From positions 205,288 through 269,287 of the forward strand of contig NZ_MUYT01000007.1 of the NCBI RefSeq assembly GCF_002014765.1: 64,000 nt of DNA, read 5' to 3'. Position numbers and translations under genes: made by a program. Below the pieces are notes generated by a model. It did no database searches. It saw only the letters and a program-made list of their open reading frames with translations, and was not told the DNA's origin. The stretch's first letter is position 1; every line of letters starts with the position of its first letter. Source of the DNA: Lwoffella lincolnii. Lineage in GTDB: Bacteria; Pseudomonadota; Gammaproteobacteria; Pseudomonadales; Moraxellaceae. Below, one piece after another: positions 19,377 to 26,816 of this stretch.

Positions 19377-20156
19377 ATGGCAACTGCCAAGCAATCTTCT
19401 GGTGTGTTTAATCGACTGTGGCAAGGCTTTTTAACCACAGTGGGAACACGTCAGTTTTTTGCCATTTTTGCCCCTTGGGTCAAGTGGTTAGCCATCTTAG
19501 GCAGTATTTGCTTGTTTATTGGCAGTATTTGGGGTTTGGCGTTTGCACCACCCGATTACTTGCAGGGCAACAGCTACCGCATTATTTTTATCCATGTGCC
19601 TACTGCCAGCCTTGCCATGTCAATATACATGGCAATGGCGGTGCTTGGGGTGATATTTTTGGTGTGGAAAATCAAGACTGCTAACCTTGTTGCTCAGGCC
19701 ATTGCTCCCATTGGGTTTTTATTGTGTGTGTTGAGCCTTTTAACAGGTTCTATTTGGGCAAAACCAACATGGGGGACGTTTTGGGTGTGGGACGCTCGCT
19801 TGACCAGCATGCTGATTTTGGCATTTTTATACGCAGGGGTCATGGCGTTATTTGCTGCTTTTGAGCATACTCCAAACCGTGGTAAAGCCGCTGCCATTTT
19901 ATCCATGGTGGGAGCGGTTAATTTACCGATTATCAAATATTCTGTAGAATGGTGGAACACCTTACACCAAGGAGCGACATTCACCTTAAGAGATGCCCCT
20001 AAAATGACCGCTGATATGTGGTTACCATTGCTATTGATGCTGATAGGCAGTTATCTGTTGGTGGCAGCATTGGCAATCTATCGCACCAACACATTGATAC
20101 TCAAACGTGACCAAAGCAAAGCATGGGTGCAAAATCTGATTCGGCAAGAATCTTAA
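19377..20156 (+). CDS. ccmC: Heme handling/export protein CcmC
   Basis: CcmC delivers heme to CcmE in the periplasm. The tryptophan-rich heme-binding motif is clear (WGTFWVWDARLTS), as is the later WWNTLHQG, with six predicted membrane helices in about 259 residues. ATG 19377 is preferred because AAGG lies 8 bp upstream. An in-frame ATG at 19329 sits in the duplicated 20-bp unit and would add 16 residues. It is followed at once by ccmD. Confidence 0.94.
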   Translation: MATAKQSSGVFNRLWQGFLTTVGTRQFFAIFAPWVKWLAILGSICLFIGSIWGLAFAPPDYLQGNSYRIIFIHVPTASLAMSIYMAMAVLGVIFLVWKIKTANLVAQAIAPIGFLLCVLSLLTGSIWAKPTWGTFWVWDARLTSMLILAFLYAGVMALFAAFEHTPNRGKAAAILSMVGAVNLPIIKYSVEWWNTLHQGATFTLRDAPKMTADMWLPLLLMLIGSYLLVAALAIYRTNTLILKRDQSKAWVQNLIRQES

Positions 20157-20158
20157 AC

Positions 20159-20192
20159 CAATCAGTAAGATAAGACAATCAGTAAGATAAGA
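20159..20192 (+). repeat. Two-copy 17-bp repeat between ccmC and ccmD
   Basis: CAATCAGTAAGATAAGA is repeated exactly. The second copy runs into GAGG, forming the Shine-Dalgarno sequence of ccmD, so a duplication has shaped the ccmD leader. Confidence 0.88.
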
Positions 20193-20202
20193 GGTGATGC
20201 GT

Positions 20203-20394
20203 ATGATACAGCCCTATTTTTATAGCATTGCTGAGTTTATTGCCATGGGTAAGCACGGTGTGTATGTGTGGTCTTGTTGGGGCATTACGGTATTTATGGT
20301 ATTGGGGCTGATGTGGTTTAGCCGTCAGCAACGCAAGCAGTTATTACAACAACTAAGACAGCAATCATTACGCCGTACCAATGTTAGACGTTAG
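20203..20394 (+). CDS. ccmD: Heme exporter protein CcmD
   Basis: This small single-span protein (63 aa) fits CcmD in size and position. It has HGVYVWSCWGITVFMV as its membrane segment and a basic, Gln/Arg-rich cytoplasmic tail. CcmD helps holo-CcmE leave the CcmABC complex. ATG 20203 follows AAGAGGTG at normal spacing; ATG 20197 and GTG 20194 are alternatives. It lies between ccmC and ccmE in the usual order. Confidence 0.85.
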   Translation: MIQPYFYSIAEFIAMGKHGVYVWSCWGITVFMVLGLMWFSRQQRKQLLQQLRQQSLRRTNVRR

Positions 20395-20490
20395 GGCTAA
20401 ATGTTAAAACATCAGACGTTAAATTCAAACCATCATTAAATAGGGTGCTTTTAGCACCGCCAACACACCTATTTCATTTTGAGAAACACG

Positions 20491-20991
20491 ATGAACACCG
20501 TACGGCAAAAAAAACTGATGTGGGTCATGGCAACCTTGGTTGGGGCAATCATCTCCGTGGTTTTGGTGATTTATGCCATTGGGCAACAGACTGACTTTTA
20601 TTTTGACCCCACGTCCATTCAAGCAGGACAAGCCCCACAAAACAAACGAATCCGAGCAGGGGGCATGGTGGTCGCTGGCAGTGTTAAACGTGATCCAGCC
20701 GATCCGCTTAATGTGCAGTTTGCCATCACAGACTTTAAAGCAACTGTGCCTGTGCGTTATGAAGGTATTTTGCCAGATTTATTTGCTGAAAACTCGGGTG
20801 TGGTGGCAACAGGTGAGCTACAAGGTCAAACCTTTATCGCCAGTGAAGTACTGGCGAAACATGATGAAAATTACATGCCACCAGAAGTTGCCAAATCACT
20901 CAAACAAGACCATGCCAACCGTGGGGTACAACCCAGCTCCGAGCAATTCACCCCAGCCAGTCCAGTCAATCAAACCACCACGTTAGAATAA
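20491..20991 (+). CDS. ccmE: Periplasmic heme chaperone CcmE
   Basis: CcmE holds heme covalently before passing it to the CcmFH ligase. The 166-aa protein has one N-terminal anchor (MWVMATLVGAIISVVLVIYA), a beta-barrel OB fold, and the heme-binding histidine in VLAKHDENYMPPEV, including the conserved downstream tyrosine. ATG 20491 is preferred over an upstream in-frame TTG. The genes for CcmF, CcmG and CcmH that often follow are not here; two tRNA genes come next. The stop codon region (TTAGAATAA) is copied twice downstream. Confidence 0.94.
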   Translation: MNTVRQKKLMWVMATLVGAIISVVLVIYAIGQQTDFYFDPTSIQAGQAPQNKRIRAGGMVVAGSVKRDPADPLNVQFAITDFKATVPVRYEGILPDLFAENSGVVATGELQGQTFIASEVLAKHDENYMPPEVAKSLKQDHANRGVQPSSEQFTPASPVNQTTTLE

Positions 20992-21062
20992 AAACATGCG
21001 TTAGAATAAGAGTTATTAGAATAAGAGTTAACTGGTGTTTTTGAAGAAAATGCGTAAAAAAC

Positions 21063-21090
21063 TTGCAAATTAAAAAAAGGCATGTATAAT
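21063..21090 (+). promoter_or_regulatory. Promoter of the first tRNA-Gln gene
   Basis: TTGCAA and a perfect TATAAT are separated by 16 bp. The tRNA 5' end is 14 bp after the -10 box. Confidence 0.7.
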
Positions 21091-21103
21091 AAACCCCCCA
21101 TAC

Positions 21104-21179
21104 AGGGGTATCGCCAAGTTGGTAAGGCATCAGGTTTTGATCCTGACATGCGTTGGTTCGAGTCCAGCTACCCCTGCCA
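21104..21179 (+). tRNA. tRNA-Gln (anticodon TTG), first copy
   Basis: The acceptor arms AGGGGTA and TACCCCT pair, the anticodon stem is CAGG/CCTG around TTTTGAT, the T-loop is GGTTCGAGTCC, and CCA is encoded. It is 76 nt long with CCA. The anticodon TTG reads CAA and, by wobble, CAG. It is identical to the copy at 21394. Confidence 0.95.
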
Positions 21180-21309
21180 TTTCTCTTTGAATGGTAAGAC
21201 TTCATCTTAAAAAAGAGATTTTTAACGATTTTTAACTTTTAACGATTTTTAACAATGCACCATCTGTTAAAACAGACAAATTATTGATCGTTATTTATCA
21301 GCCAATACA

Positions 21310-21339
21310 TTGACAATTATCCCCTTTTTTCGGTATAGT
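21310..21339 (+). promoter_or_regulatory. Promoter of the second tRNA-Gln gene
   Basis: A consensus TTGACA is followed after 18 bp by TATAGT. A second possible -10 (TATAAT 21372-21377) lies closer to the tRNA. Having its own promoter suggests the second copy can be transcribed separately. Confidence 0.6.
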
Positions 21340-21393
21340 TTGCATCATTGTTGTGGTTATGATATTCAGCTTATAATAAACCACCCATTATCT

Positions 21394-21469
21394 AGGGGTA
21401 TCGCCAAGTTGGTAAGGCATCAGGTTTTGATCCTGACATGCGTTGGTTCGAGTCCAGCTACCCCTGCCA
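21394..21469 (+). tRNA. tRNA-Gln (anticodon TTG), second copy
   Basis: The 76 bases are identical to the first tRNA-Gln, including CCA. The spacer between them is about 215 bp and not duplicated, so only the tRNA unit itself is shared. The prs gene follows 150 bp downstream. Confidence 0.95.
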
Positions 21470-21621
21470 TTTTTTTCTATCTTTAAATTCTTATTGTGGT
21501 ATGCCACTGCTGACGTCAATTCCCTGACGTGTCTTTTCATGGTTGCGTCATTTTTTGATTGGGTTTTGTTCATTTTGTCAACGGCTTGGATGCTCACTTA
21601 TCAATTTATAGGACGTGACCC

Positions 21622-22572
21622 ATGCCTTACTTGGCGATATTCACCGGCAATGCCCACCCAGAACTTGCAAAAACCGTCGCTGACCACTTACACATTCCTT
21701 TGGGAAAAGCAGATGTGGCTCGCTTTTCAGACGGTGAAATTGCCGTTGAAATCAATGAAAACGTGCGTGGCAAGGACGTGTTTATCCTACAACCCACCTG
21801 TGCCCCCACCAATGATAATTTAATGGAAGTCATGATGATGGCAGATGCGTTGCGTCGCTCCAGTGCTGGTCGCATCACCGCTGTCATGCCTTATTTTGGT
21901 TATGCTCGTCAAGACCGTCGTCCCCGTTCGGCTCGTGTGCCCATTTCTGCCAAAGTGGTTGCTGACATGATGGACATTGTCAGCATTGACCGTGTCATGA
22001 CCGTGGATTTGCATTCTGACCAAATTCAGGGATTTTTTGATATTCCTGTGGATAATTTGTATGGTACGCCAGTGTTGCTCAAAGATTTGCGTCAACAAGG
22101 CTATGAAAATCTTATGGTGGTCTCGCCTGATGTGGGCGGTGTGGTGCGTGCCAGAGCCATGGCAAAAGTGTTGGGAGATGCTGACTTGGCAATCATTGAT
22201 AAACGCCGAGCACGTGCCAATGAAGCTCAGGTGATGCACATCATCGGTGATGTCAAAGACCGTGATTGTGTGATTATCGATGATATGGTGGATACCGCTG
22301 GCACACTGTGTAAAGCTGCCGCTGCCTTAAAAGAGCATGGAGCAAGACGAGTATTGGCTTACATTACTCACCCTGTGTTATCGGGTAATGCCATCAAAAA
22401 CATTGAAGGCTCTGAGTTAGATGAGATTGTGGTTACCGACACCATTCCATTACGTGCTAATGCTCAGGCGTGTGATAAAATTCGCCAAGTTTCCATTGCT
22501 CCGATGTTGGCAGAAAGCCTACGCCGTATCAATAATGAAGAGTCTATCAGTGCGATGTTTGATTATCTCTAA
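21622..22572 (+). CDS. prs: Ribose-phosphate pyrophosphokinase
   Basis: Prs makes PRPP from ribose-5-phosphate and ATP for purine, pyrimidine, NAD, histidine and tryptophan synthesis. The 316-aa protein is standard. It shows the RFSDGEIAVEINENVRG start region, the flexible-loop PYFGYARQDRR, the DLHSDQIQGFF regulatory segment, and the PRPP-binding loop DDMVDTAGTLCKAA. The order tRNA-Gln, prs, rplY, pth resembles gene order known from related gammaproteobacteria. Confidence 0.97.
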   Translation: MPYLAIFTGNAHPELAKTVADHLHIPLGKADVARFSDGEIAVEINENVRGKDVFILQPTCAPTNDNLMEVMMMADALRRSSAGRITAVMPYFGYARQDRRPRSARVPISAKVVADMMDIVSIDRVMTVDLHSDQIQGFFDIPVDNLYGTPVLLKDLRQQGYENLMVVSPDVGGVVRARAMAKVLGDADLAIIDKRRARANEAQVMHIIGDVKDRDCVIIDDMVDTAGTLCKAAAALKEHGARRVLAYITHPVLSGNAIKNIEGSELDEIVVTDTIPLRANAQACDKIRQVSIAPMLAESLRRINNEESISAMFDYL

Positions 22573-22780
22573 GTATTTTACTGATGATTGCCCTAGCATT
22601 TAGCAAAAAAAATGGCTACAATAAGCTGTCTGCATTTTTTGTTCTAATGACATCATATCAATGGCATATCAATGTCTCAATTTAGCAGATTGATATGTCA
22701 GTACAAACAAAATGCCAGCACAAACAAGATGGGATAAAACAGGGCAGTTAAGCAGTCGCAGTATGGGACTGGGCATGATG

Positions 22781-22808
22781 GTGGGTTGGTCGCAAACCCA
22801 CTTTTTTT
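22781..22808 (+). terminator. Hairpin with T-run between prs and rplY
   Basis: GTGGGTT and AACCCAC pair perfectly around a 7-nt loop, followed by seven T. It sits 210 bp after prs but only 62 bp before rplY. It could be the prs terminator or an attenuator in the rplY leader. Confidence 0.75.
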
Positions 22809-22869
22809 ATCCATGTTTTATCCTTATTTTATCCATGCGTTTTTTATTCTCCCTATTTAGGAAAATCCC

Positions 22870-23556
22870 ATGAGTAACAATCAATTTCAATTAAATGCGG
22901 TTAATCGCAGTGCTGAACAGCAAGGCAAAGGTGCGAGCCGCCGCTTGCGTAAGCAAAACTTAGTTCCCGCCATCATCTATGGTGGTAACGAAGAACCAAC
23001 TGCCATCGCTGTTAAATATAATGAGCTTATTAAGGCATTGGAGAACGAGGCATTTTTCTCACACATTTTGACCATCAATGTTGATGGTGATGAACATCAA
23101 GCGGTTATTAAAGACCTACAGCGCCACCCTGCCAAAGGTGTGCCACTACACGCTGATTTTATGCGTATCGTTAAGGGTCAGAAGATTCATATGAATGTGC
23201 CTGTGCATTTTGAGGGCAAAGAAGACGCTCCAGGCACTAAAGAAGGTGGCATCTTATCTACGTTAGTCACTGATGTCGAAATCATCTGTTTACCATCGCG
23301 CCTACCAGAAAGCTTAGTGGTAGATGTGTCTAAGATGCAAATTGGGGATACTTATCACTTGTCAGACATCGTGTTGCCTGAAGGCGTGGTCATCTATGAG
23401 CTTGAGCAAGAAGATGGTACTGACCGTACCATCGTTAATATGCAAGCACCAACAGTTGAAGAAGTTGATGAAGTGAAAGCTGAAGATGCTGATGTTGCTG
23501 TCGATAGTGATGACATACAAGCACAAGCATCTGATGATGACAATGATGAAGCCTAA
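22870..23556 (+). CDS. rplY: 50S ribosomal protein L25, long (Ctc-type) form
   Basis: This 228-aa protein is the L25/TL5/Ctc form with an N-terminal 5S-rRNA-binding domain and a C-terminal beta domain. Clear family residues are GKGASRRLRK, VPAIIYGG, the HPAKGVPLHADFMRI stretch and VPVHFEGKEDAPG. The last 25 residues are a highly acidic Asp-rich tail that is probably disordered. An AGGAAAATCCC leader precedes ATG 22870. It is followed by pth. Confidence 0.95.
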   Translation: MSNNQFQLNAVNRSAEQQGKGASRRLRKQNLVPAIIYGGNEEPTAIAVKYNELIKALENEAFFSHILTINVDGDEHQAVIKDLQRHPAKGVPLHADFMRIVKGQKIHMNVPVHFEGKEDAPGTKEGGILSTLVTDVEIICLPSRLPESLVVDVSKMQIGDTYHLSDIVLPEGVVIYELEQEDGTDRTIVNMQAPTVEEVDEVKAEDADVAVDSDDIQAQASDDDNDEA

Positions 23557-23609
23557 GATGATGATGATAAGTAATCCATTATTATCAGCCAATTTAGGTC
23601 ATTCATTCC

Positions 23610-24191
23610 ATGTCCCAACTTAAACTCATCGTTGGGCTTGGCAACCCAGGTCAGCAATATGCTCAAACTCGGCATAATGCTGGCTTTTGGTTTGTGCATC
23701 ATTTGGCAAAAACGTATGGCATCAGCATGAATATGGATAAAAAGTTTCATGGTCTTGTTGGTCATGGTCATATTGAAGGGGGTAATGTACGGCTGTTATT
23801 ACCCCAAACCTTTATGAATGGCTCAGGACAAGCGGTGATGCCCTTAGTGAATTTTTATGGCATCGTTGCCAATGAAATTTTGATTGCTCATGATGAGTTG
23901 GATATTGATGCTGGTGCCATCAAACTTAAGACAGGCGGAGGGCATGGTGGTCATAATGGACTAAGAGACATCACCCCACACATTGGCAATGATTTTCATC
24001 GGTTGCGTATTGGCATCGGTCATCCTGGGCATAAGTCAAAAGTGTCTGGGTATGTGTTATCTAAACCATCATCTGATGAGCAAATTGCGATAGATAATGC
24101 GTTGCAAGCCAGTTATGATGCCCTGCCTTTATTGATGCTGGGGAACATTGAAAAAGCTCGTAACCAAATTAACAGCTTTAAGCTGTCTTGA
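23610..24191 (+). CDS. pth: Peptidyl-tRNA hydrolase
   Basis: Pth rescues tRNAs by cleaving peptidyl-tRNA dropped from ribosomes. All signatures are visible in 193 residues: GLGNPGQQYAQTRHNAG with the catalytic histidine, TFMNGSGQAV, the HDELDIDAGAIKLK region and GGGHGGHNGLRDI. ATG 23610 is chosen by family alignment. The last codons (Leu-Ser-stop) are the first unit of a seven-copy 15-bp repeat, so the 3' end of the gene is part of a tandem array. Confidence 0.97.
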   Translation: MSQLKLIVGLGNPGQQYAQTRHNAGFWFVHHLAKTYGISMNMDKKFHGLVGHGHIEGGNVRLLLPQTFMNGSGQAVMPLVNFYGIVANEILIAHDELDIDAGAIKLKTGGGHGGHNGLRDITPHIGNDFHRLRIGIGHPGHKSKVSGYVLSKPSSDEQIAIDNALQASYDALPLLMLGNIEKARNQINSFKLS

Positions 24192-24287
24192 TTAAAACTG
24201 TCTTGATTAAAACTGTCTTGATTAAAACTGTCTTGATTTAAACTGTCTTGATTAAAACTGTCTTGATTTAAACTGTCTTGATTTAAA
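24183..24287 (+). repeat. Seven-copy 15-bp tandem array between pth and panD
   Basis: Units of CTGTCTTGATTAAAA (some ATTTAAA) repeat seven times, and two decayed units follow to about 24310. The first unit includes the pth stop. The array ends about 55 bp before the panD ATG, so it lies in the panD leader. There are no spacers, so it is not a CRISPR array. Confidence 0.95.
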
Positions 24288-24341
24288 TCACCTTGATTAA
24301 ATCACCTGATAACCATTCATAAAAGCCATAGAGGTAAGCGT

Positions 24342-24722
24342 ATGCAGCTTGAATTACTCAAATGCAAGATTCACCGTGCCAGAGTCACTCATGCTGACTT
24401 GCATTATGAAGGGTCGTGTGGCATTGATGGTGATTTGCTGGATTTGGCAGGCATGCTGGAGAACGAATCCATTGATATTTACAATGTTACCAATGGCAAA
24501 CGCTTTCGTACTTATGTCATCCGTGCTGAATCTGGCTCAGGCATCATCTCCTTAAATGGAGCGGCGGCTCACATGGCTGATTTGGGGGATATCATCATCA
24601 TCTGTGCCTATGCTCGCATGAATGAACAGCAATCCAAGCAACACAAGCCTAAGCTGGTGTATTGCAATGAAGATAATACGGTGAAAGACACTGCGAATGT
24701 GATTCCTGTGCAGGTGTTGTAG
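24342..24722 (+). CDS. panD: Aspartate 1-decarboxylase proenzyme
   Basis: PanD makes beta-alanine for pantothenate and CoA. The 126-aa proenzyme self-cleaves at Gly24-Ser25 to form the pyruvoyl group, and the site is seen as HYEGSCGID. Other family residues include KIHRARVTHADLHYEGS, YVIRAESGSGIISLNGAAA and the DLGDIIIICAYA stretch. GAGGTAAG precedes ATG 24342. It is a stand-alone pantothenate gene here, with a variable-looking repeat in its leader and a strong terminator after it. Confidence 0.96.
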   Translation: MQLELLKCKIHRARVTHADLHYEGSCGIDGDLLDLAGMLENESIDIYNVTNGKRFRTYVIRAESGSGIISLNGAAAHMADLGDIIIICAYARMNEQQSKQHKPKLVYCNEDNTVKDTANVIPVQVL

Positions 24723-24826
24723 GTTAAGGTTAAATCGGTTGGTAACTTTAAGTTGCTCTAAATTTGAGTTGCTCTAAATTTAAGTGGTTCTAAACTTAAA
24801 ATTTCCCAAACCGAATAAAGCAAACC

Positions 24827-24856
24827 AAACCGAGTCAATGGCATGACTCGGTTTTT
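24827..24856. terminator. Strong terminator after panD
   Basis: AAACCGAGTCA pairs perfectly with TGACTCGGTTT around a 6-nt loop, with a T run after it and an A run before it. It separates the convergent genes panD and the RDD-family gene and could work in both directions. Confidence 0.9.
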
Positions 24857-24961
24857 GTTTGTTGGTGATGTGATGAATGTGCATGTCATGTGCTTTTATT
24901 GGCGATACACTGTGGCTGGTGCAGACAGCGGTTTTATTGGTTGGTCATTTGTGGAGGTTGG

Positions 24962-25609
24962 CTATTTGTTGTGGCTTTTGTGCTGTTTTTTAAAAGATTG
25001 CCACAGGCTTTTGTGTTGGATTTTGGGCATTTTTAGGGTTAAGGTTTGTGACAGCAAGTCATGCACTGCCAAACCACGGCGGTTTAGCCAACAAAAACCA
25101 TAATTAAACAGCAAGCCCAAAAATGCACTGAATACCATCGCCATGCGTGAACCATACAACAACCAACCAATGAAGCCACAGACGAATGGCAACACACACG
25201 CCGATAAGATACGCATAAAACTTTGTTGCCATGACAACAGCTGGCCATCAGTGCCGACGGTCTTTAACCGCCATGTCTGCATGCCCAAAGTCTGCCCCGC
25301 TCGTCGCCAAAATATGCCATAAAATCCCACCAGCGTTAGCACAAAACTGGGGGTCAATATCAAGTTTTGATACCAATTTGGTAACTTTTGGGCTTCTTGT
25401 GATGTTGTGCCAACTGGCAGCAGCATCAGTGTGCCAATCACTGACAACACCGTTCCCACCAAAAACAACAATGCCAAAATTAACATGCCGTCATAAATGA
25501 TGGCAATCAAGCGAGTGGTTGGTTTGGCAATGGTGGGTTGTCCGTTGGTGATGCTGACAGTTTTTATGCCTGTGGTATTGGCTGGGTGTTTGGGGGGTAA
25601 GGTTGGCAT
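24962..25609 (-). CDS. RDD-family membrane protein
   Basis: The 215-aa protein has the RDD-family layout: a first helix preceded by an arginine and followed by an aspartate (TTRLIAIIYDGMLILALLF), a second membrane region, the WRRAGQTLGMQTWRLKTV loop, and a C-terminal helix pair ending NRRGLAVHDLLSQT. The last motif (R-R-x-x-x-H-D) is typical of the family. Its function is not well defined; some members have been linked to ion transport. It is transcribed towards panD. Confidence 0.85.
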   Translation of the reverse strand: MPTLPPKHPANTTGIKTVSITNGQPTIAKPTTRLIAIIYDGMLILALLFLVGTVLSVIGTLMLLPVGTTSQEAQKLPNWYQNLILTPSFVLTLVGFYGIFWRRAGQTLGMQTWRLKTVGTDGQLLSWQQSFMRILSACVLPFVCGFIGWLLYGSRMAMVFSAFLGLLFNYGFCWLNRRGLAVHDLLSQTLTLKMPKIQHKSLWQSFKKQHKSHNK

Positions 25610-25800
25610 AAGAAGAGAATGAATTTAATGACATTAAATAAATATATGGTACAAATATATGGTATAAGTACATGGGACAATTCAACGTGAATTATATCAT
25701 ATGGTGTTTGAGTATGAATGGCAGATGTTGTATAGTCAATTTTTTAAACTCTATTTTTTTTAACCCAGATGACCATTTAACTCAAATAAACCCTAGAAAT

Positions 25801-25835
25801 TTGAACAATCAAGGACATTTGAACAATCAAGGACA
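25801..25835 (+). repeat. Two-copy duplication holding the arginase ribosome-binding site
   Basis: TTGAACAATCAAGGACA occurs at 25801-25817 and 25819-25835. Each copy carries AAGGA, so the Shine-Dalgarno sequence is duplicated. A further 7-bp duplication (CATGACA) gives two ATGs (25837, 25844); only the second is in frame. Confidence 0.85.
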
Positions 25836-25843
25836 CATGACAC

Positions 25844-26776
25844 ATGACAAACAAACCCACCGTTGCTTTAATAGGTGCCCCAACCGATGTGGGCGCAGGT
25901 GTGCGAGGCGTGAACTTAGGGCCTGATGCTCTACGCATTGCTGACATTGATAAAGCCATTGAACAATATGGTTTTACTGTCATTGACCGTGGCAATTTGC
26001 AAGGCCCAGCCAATCCCAATCAGCCCCCTGTGAACGGCTACCGTCATTTTGATGAAGTGGTTGCATGGAACAAAATGGCACACGATGCCGTTTATGATGA
26101 GCTGAAAAATGGCAACTTCCCCATTTTGATGGGGGGAGACCATTGCTTAGGTTTGGCATCATTAACCGCTGTGGCACGCCATTGCCGTGAGCAAGGCAAA
26201 AAATTGCGTATCCTTTGGCTTGATGCTCATGCTGATTTTAATACCAGCGAAATGACTCCATCAGGCAACATTCATGGCATGCCTGTGGCTTGTGCTTGTG
26301 GCTTTGGTCCTGATGAGTTAACCACCATTGGTGGTATCAAAGGAGCGATTAGCCCAAAAGATGTGTATCAAATCGGTATCCGCAGTGTGGACGCTAAAGA
26401 AAAATACTTCATCAACGAAAAAGGCGTCACCGTCTTTGACATGCGTTATATTGATGAAAATGGCATGCGTCATACCATGGAACAAGCGTTAAAAGACTTG
26501 GATAATGACACCCACTTACACATCAGTTTTGATGTGGATTTTCTTGACCCAAGCATCGCCCCAGCGGTTGGCACAACGGTGATGGGCGGGCCTACCTATC
26601 GTGAAGCGTCATTGTGTATGGAGATGATTGCTGATACTGGCTTAATGGCATCTTTGGACATCATGGAGCTAAACCCAACCCTTGATGAACGCAATCGCAC
26701 AGCGGTCATCATGGTGGATTTTATTGAATCCTTGTTTGGTAAATCCACCCTAGTCAGGCCTGACACAACCCAATAA
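25844..26776 (+). CDS. rocF: Arginase
   Basis: Arginase hydrolyses arginine to ornithine and urea in the cytosol with a binuclear manganese centre. The 310-aa protein shows the metal motifs GGDHCLGLAS, DAHADFN and SFDVDFLDP, plus the substrate-loop SGNIHGMPVA typical of arginase rather than agmatinase. The following gene, ornithine aminotransferase, is 40 bp downstream, which supports an arginine-catabolic pair. The start ATG 25844 follows a duplicated AAGGACA leader. Confidence 0.95.
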   Translation: MTNKPTVALIGAPTDVGAGVRGVNLGPDALRIADIDKAIEQYGFTVIDRGNLQGPANPNQPPVNGYRHFDEVVAWNKMAHDAVYDELKNGNFPILMGGDHCLGLASLTAVARHCREQGKKLRILWLDAHADFNTSEMTPSGNIHGMPVACACGFGPDELTTIGGIKGAISPKDVYQIGIRSVDAKEKYFINEKGVTVFDMRYIDENGMRHTMEQALKDLDNDTHLHISFDVDFLDPSIAPAVGTTVMGGPTYREASLCMEMIADTGLMASLDIMELNPTLDERNRTAVIMVDFIESLFGKSTLVRPDTTQ

Positions 26777-26816
26777 TTCAAATCATTCATGGACATATTT
26801 TTTTAAGGACTTCACT

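Noticed and set aside
20966..21205. Minus-strand open frame over the first tRNA-Gln, and its twin at 21388-21597
   Set aside because: Both read the reverse complement of the tRNA (GRGSWTRTNACQ...), a well-known artefact, so they are not genes.
24183..24310. Possible CRISPR array
   Set aside because: The 15-bp units are directly adjacent with no spacers, and no cas gene is present.
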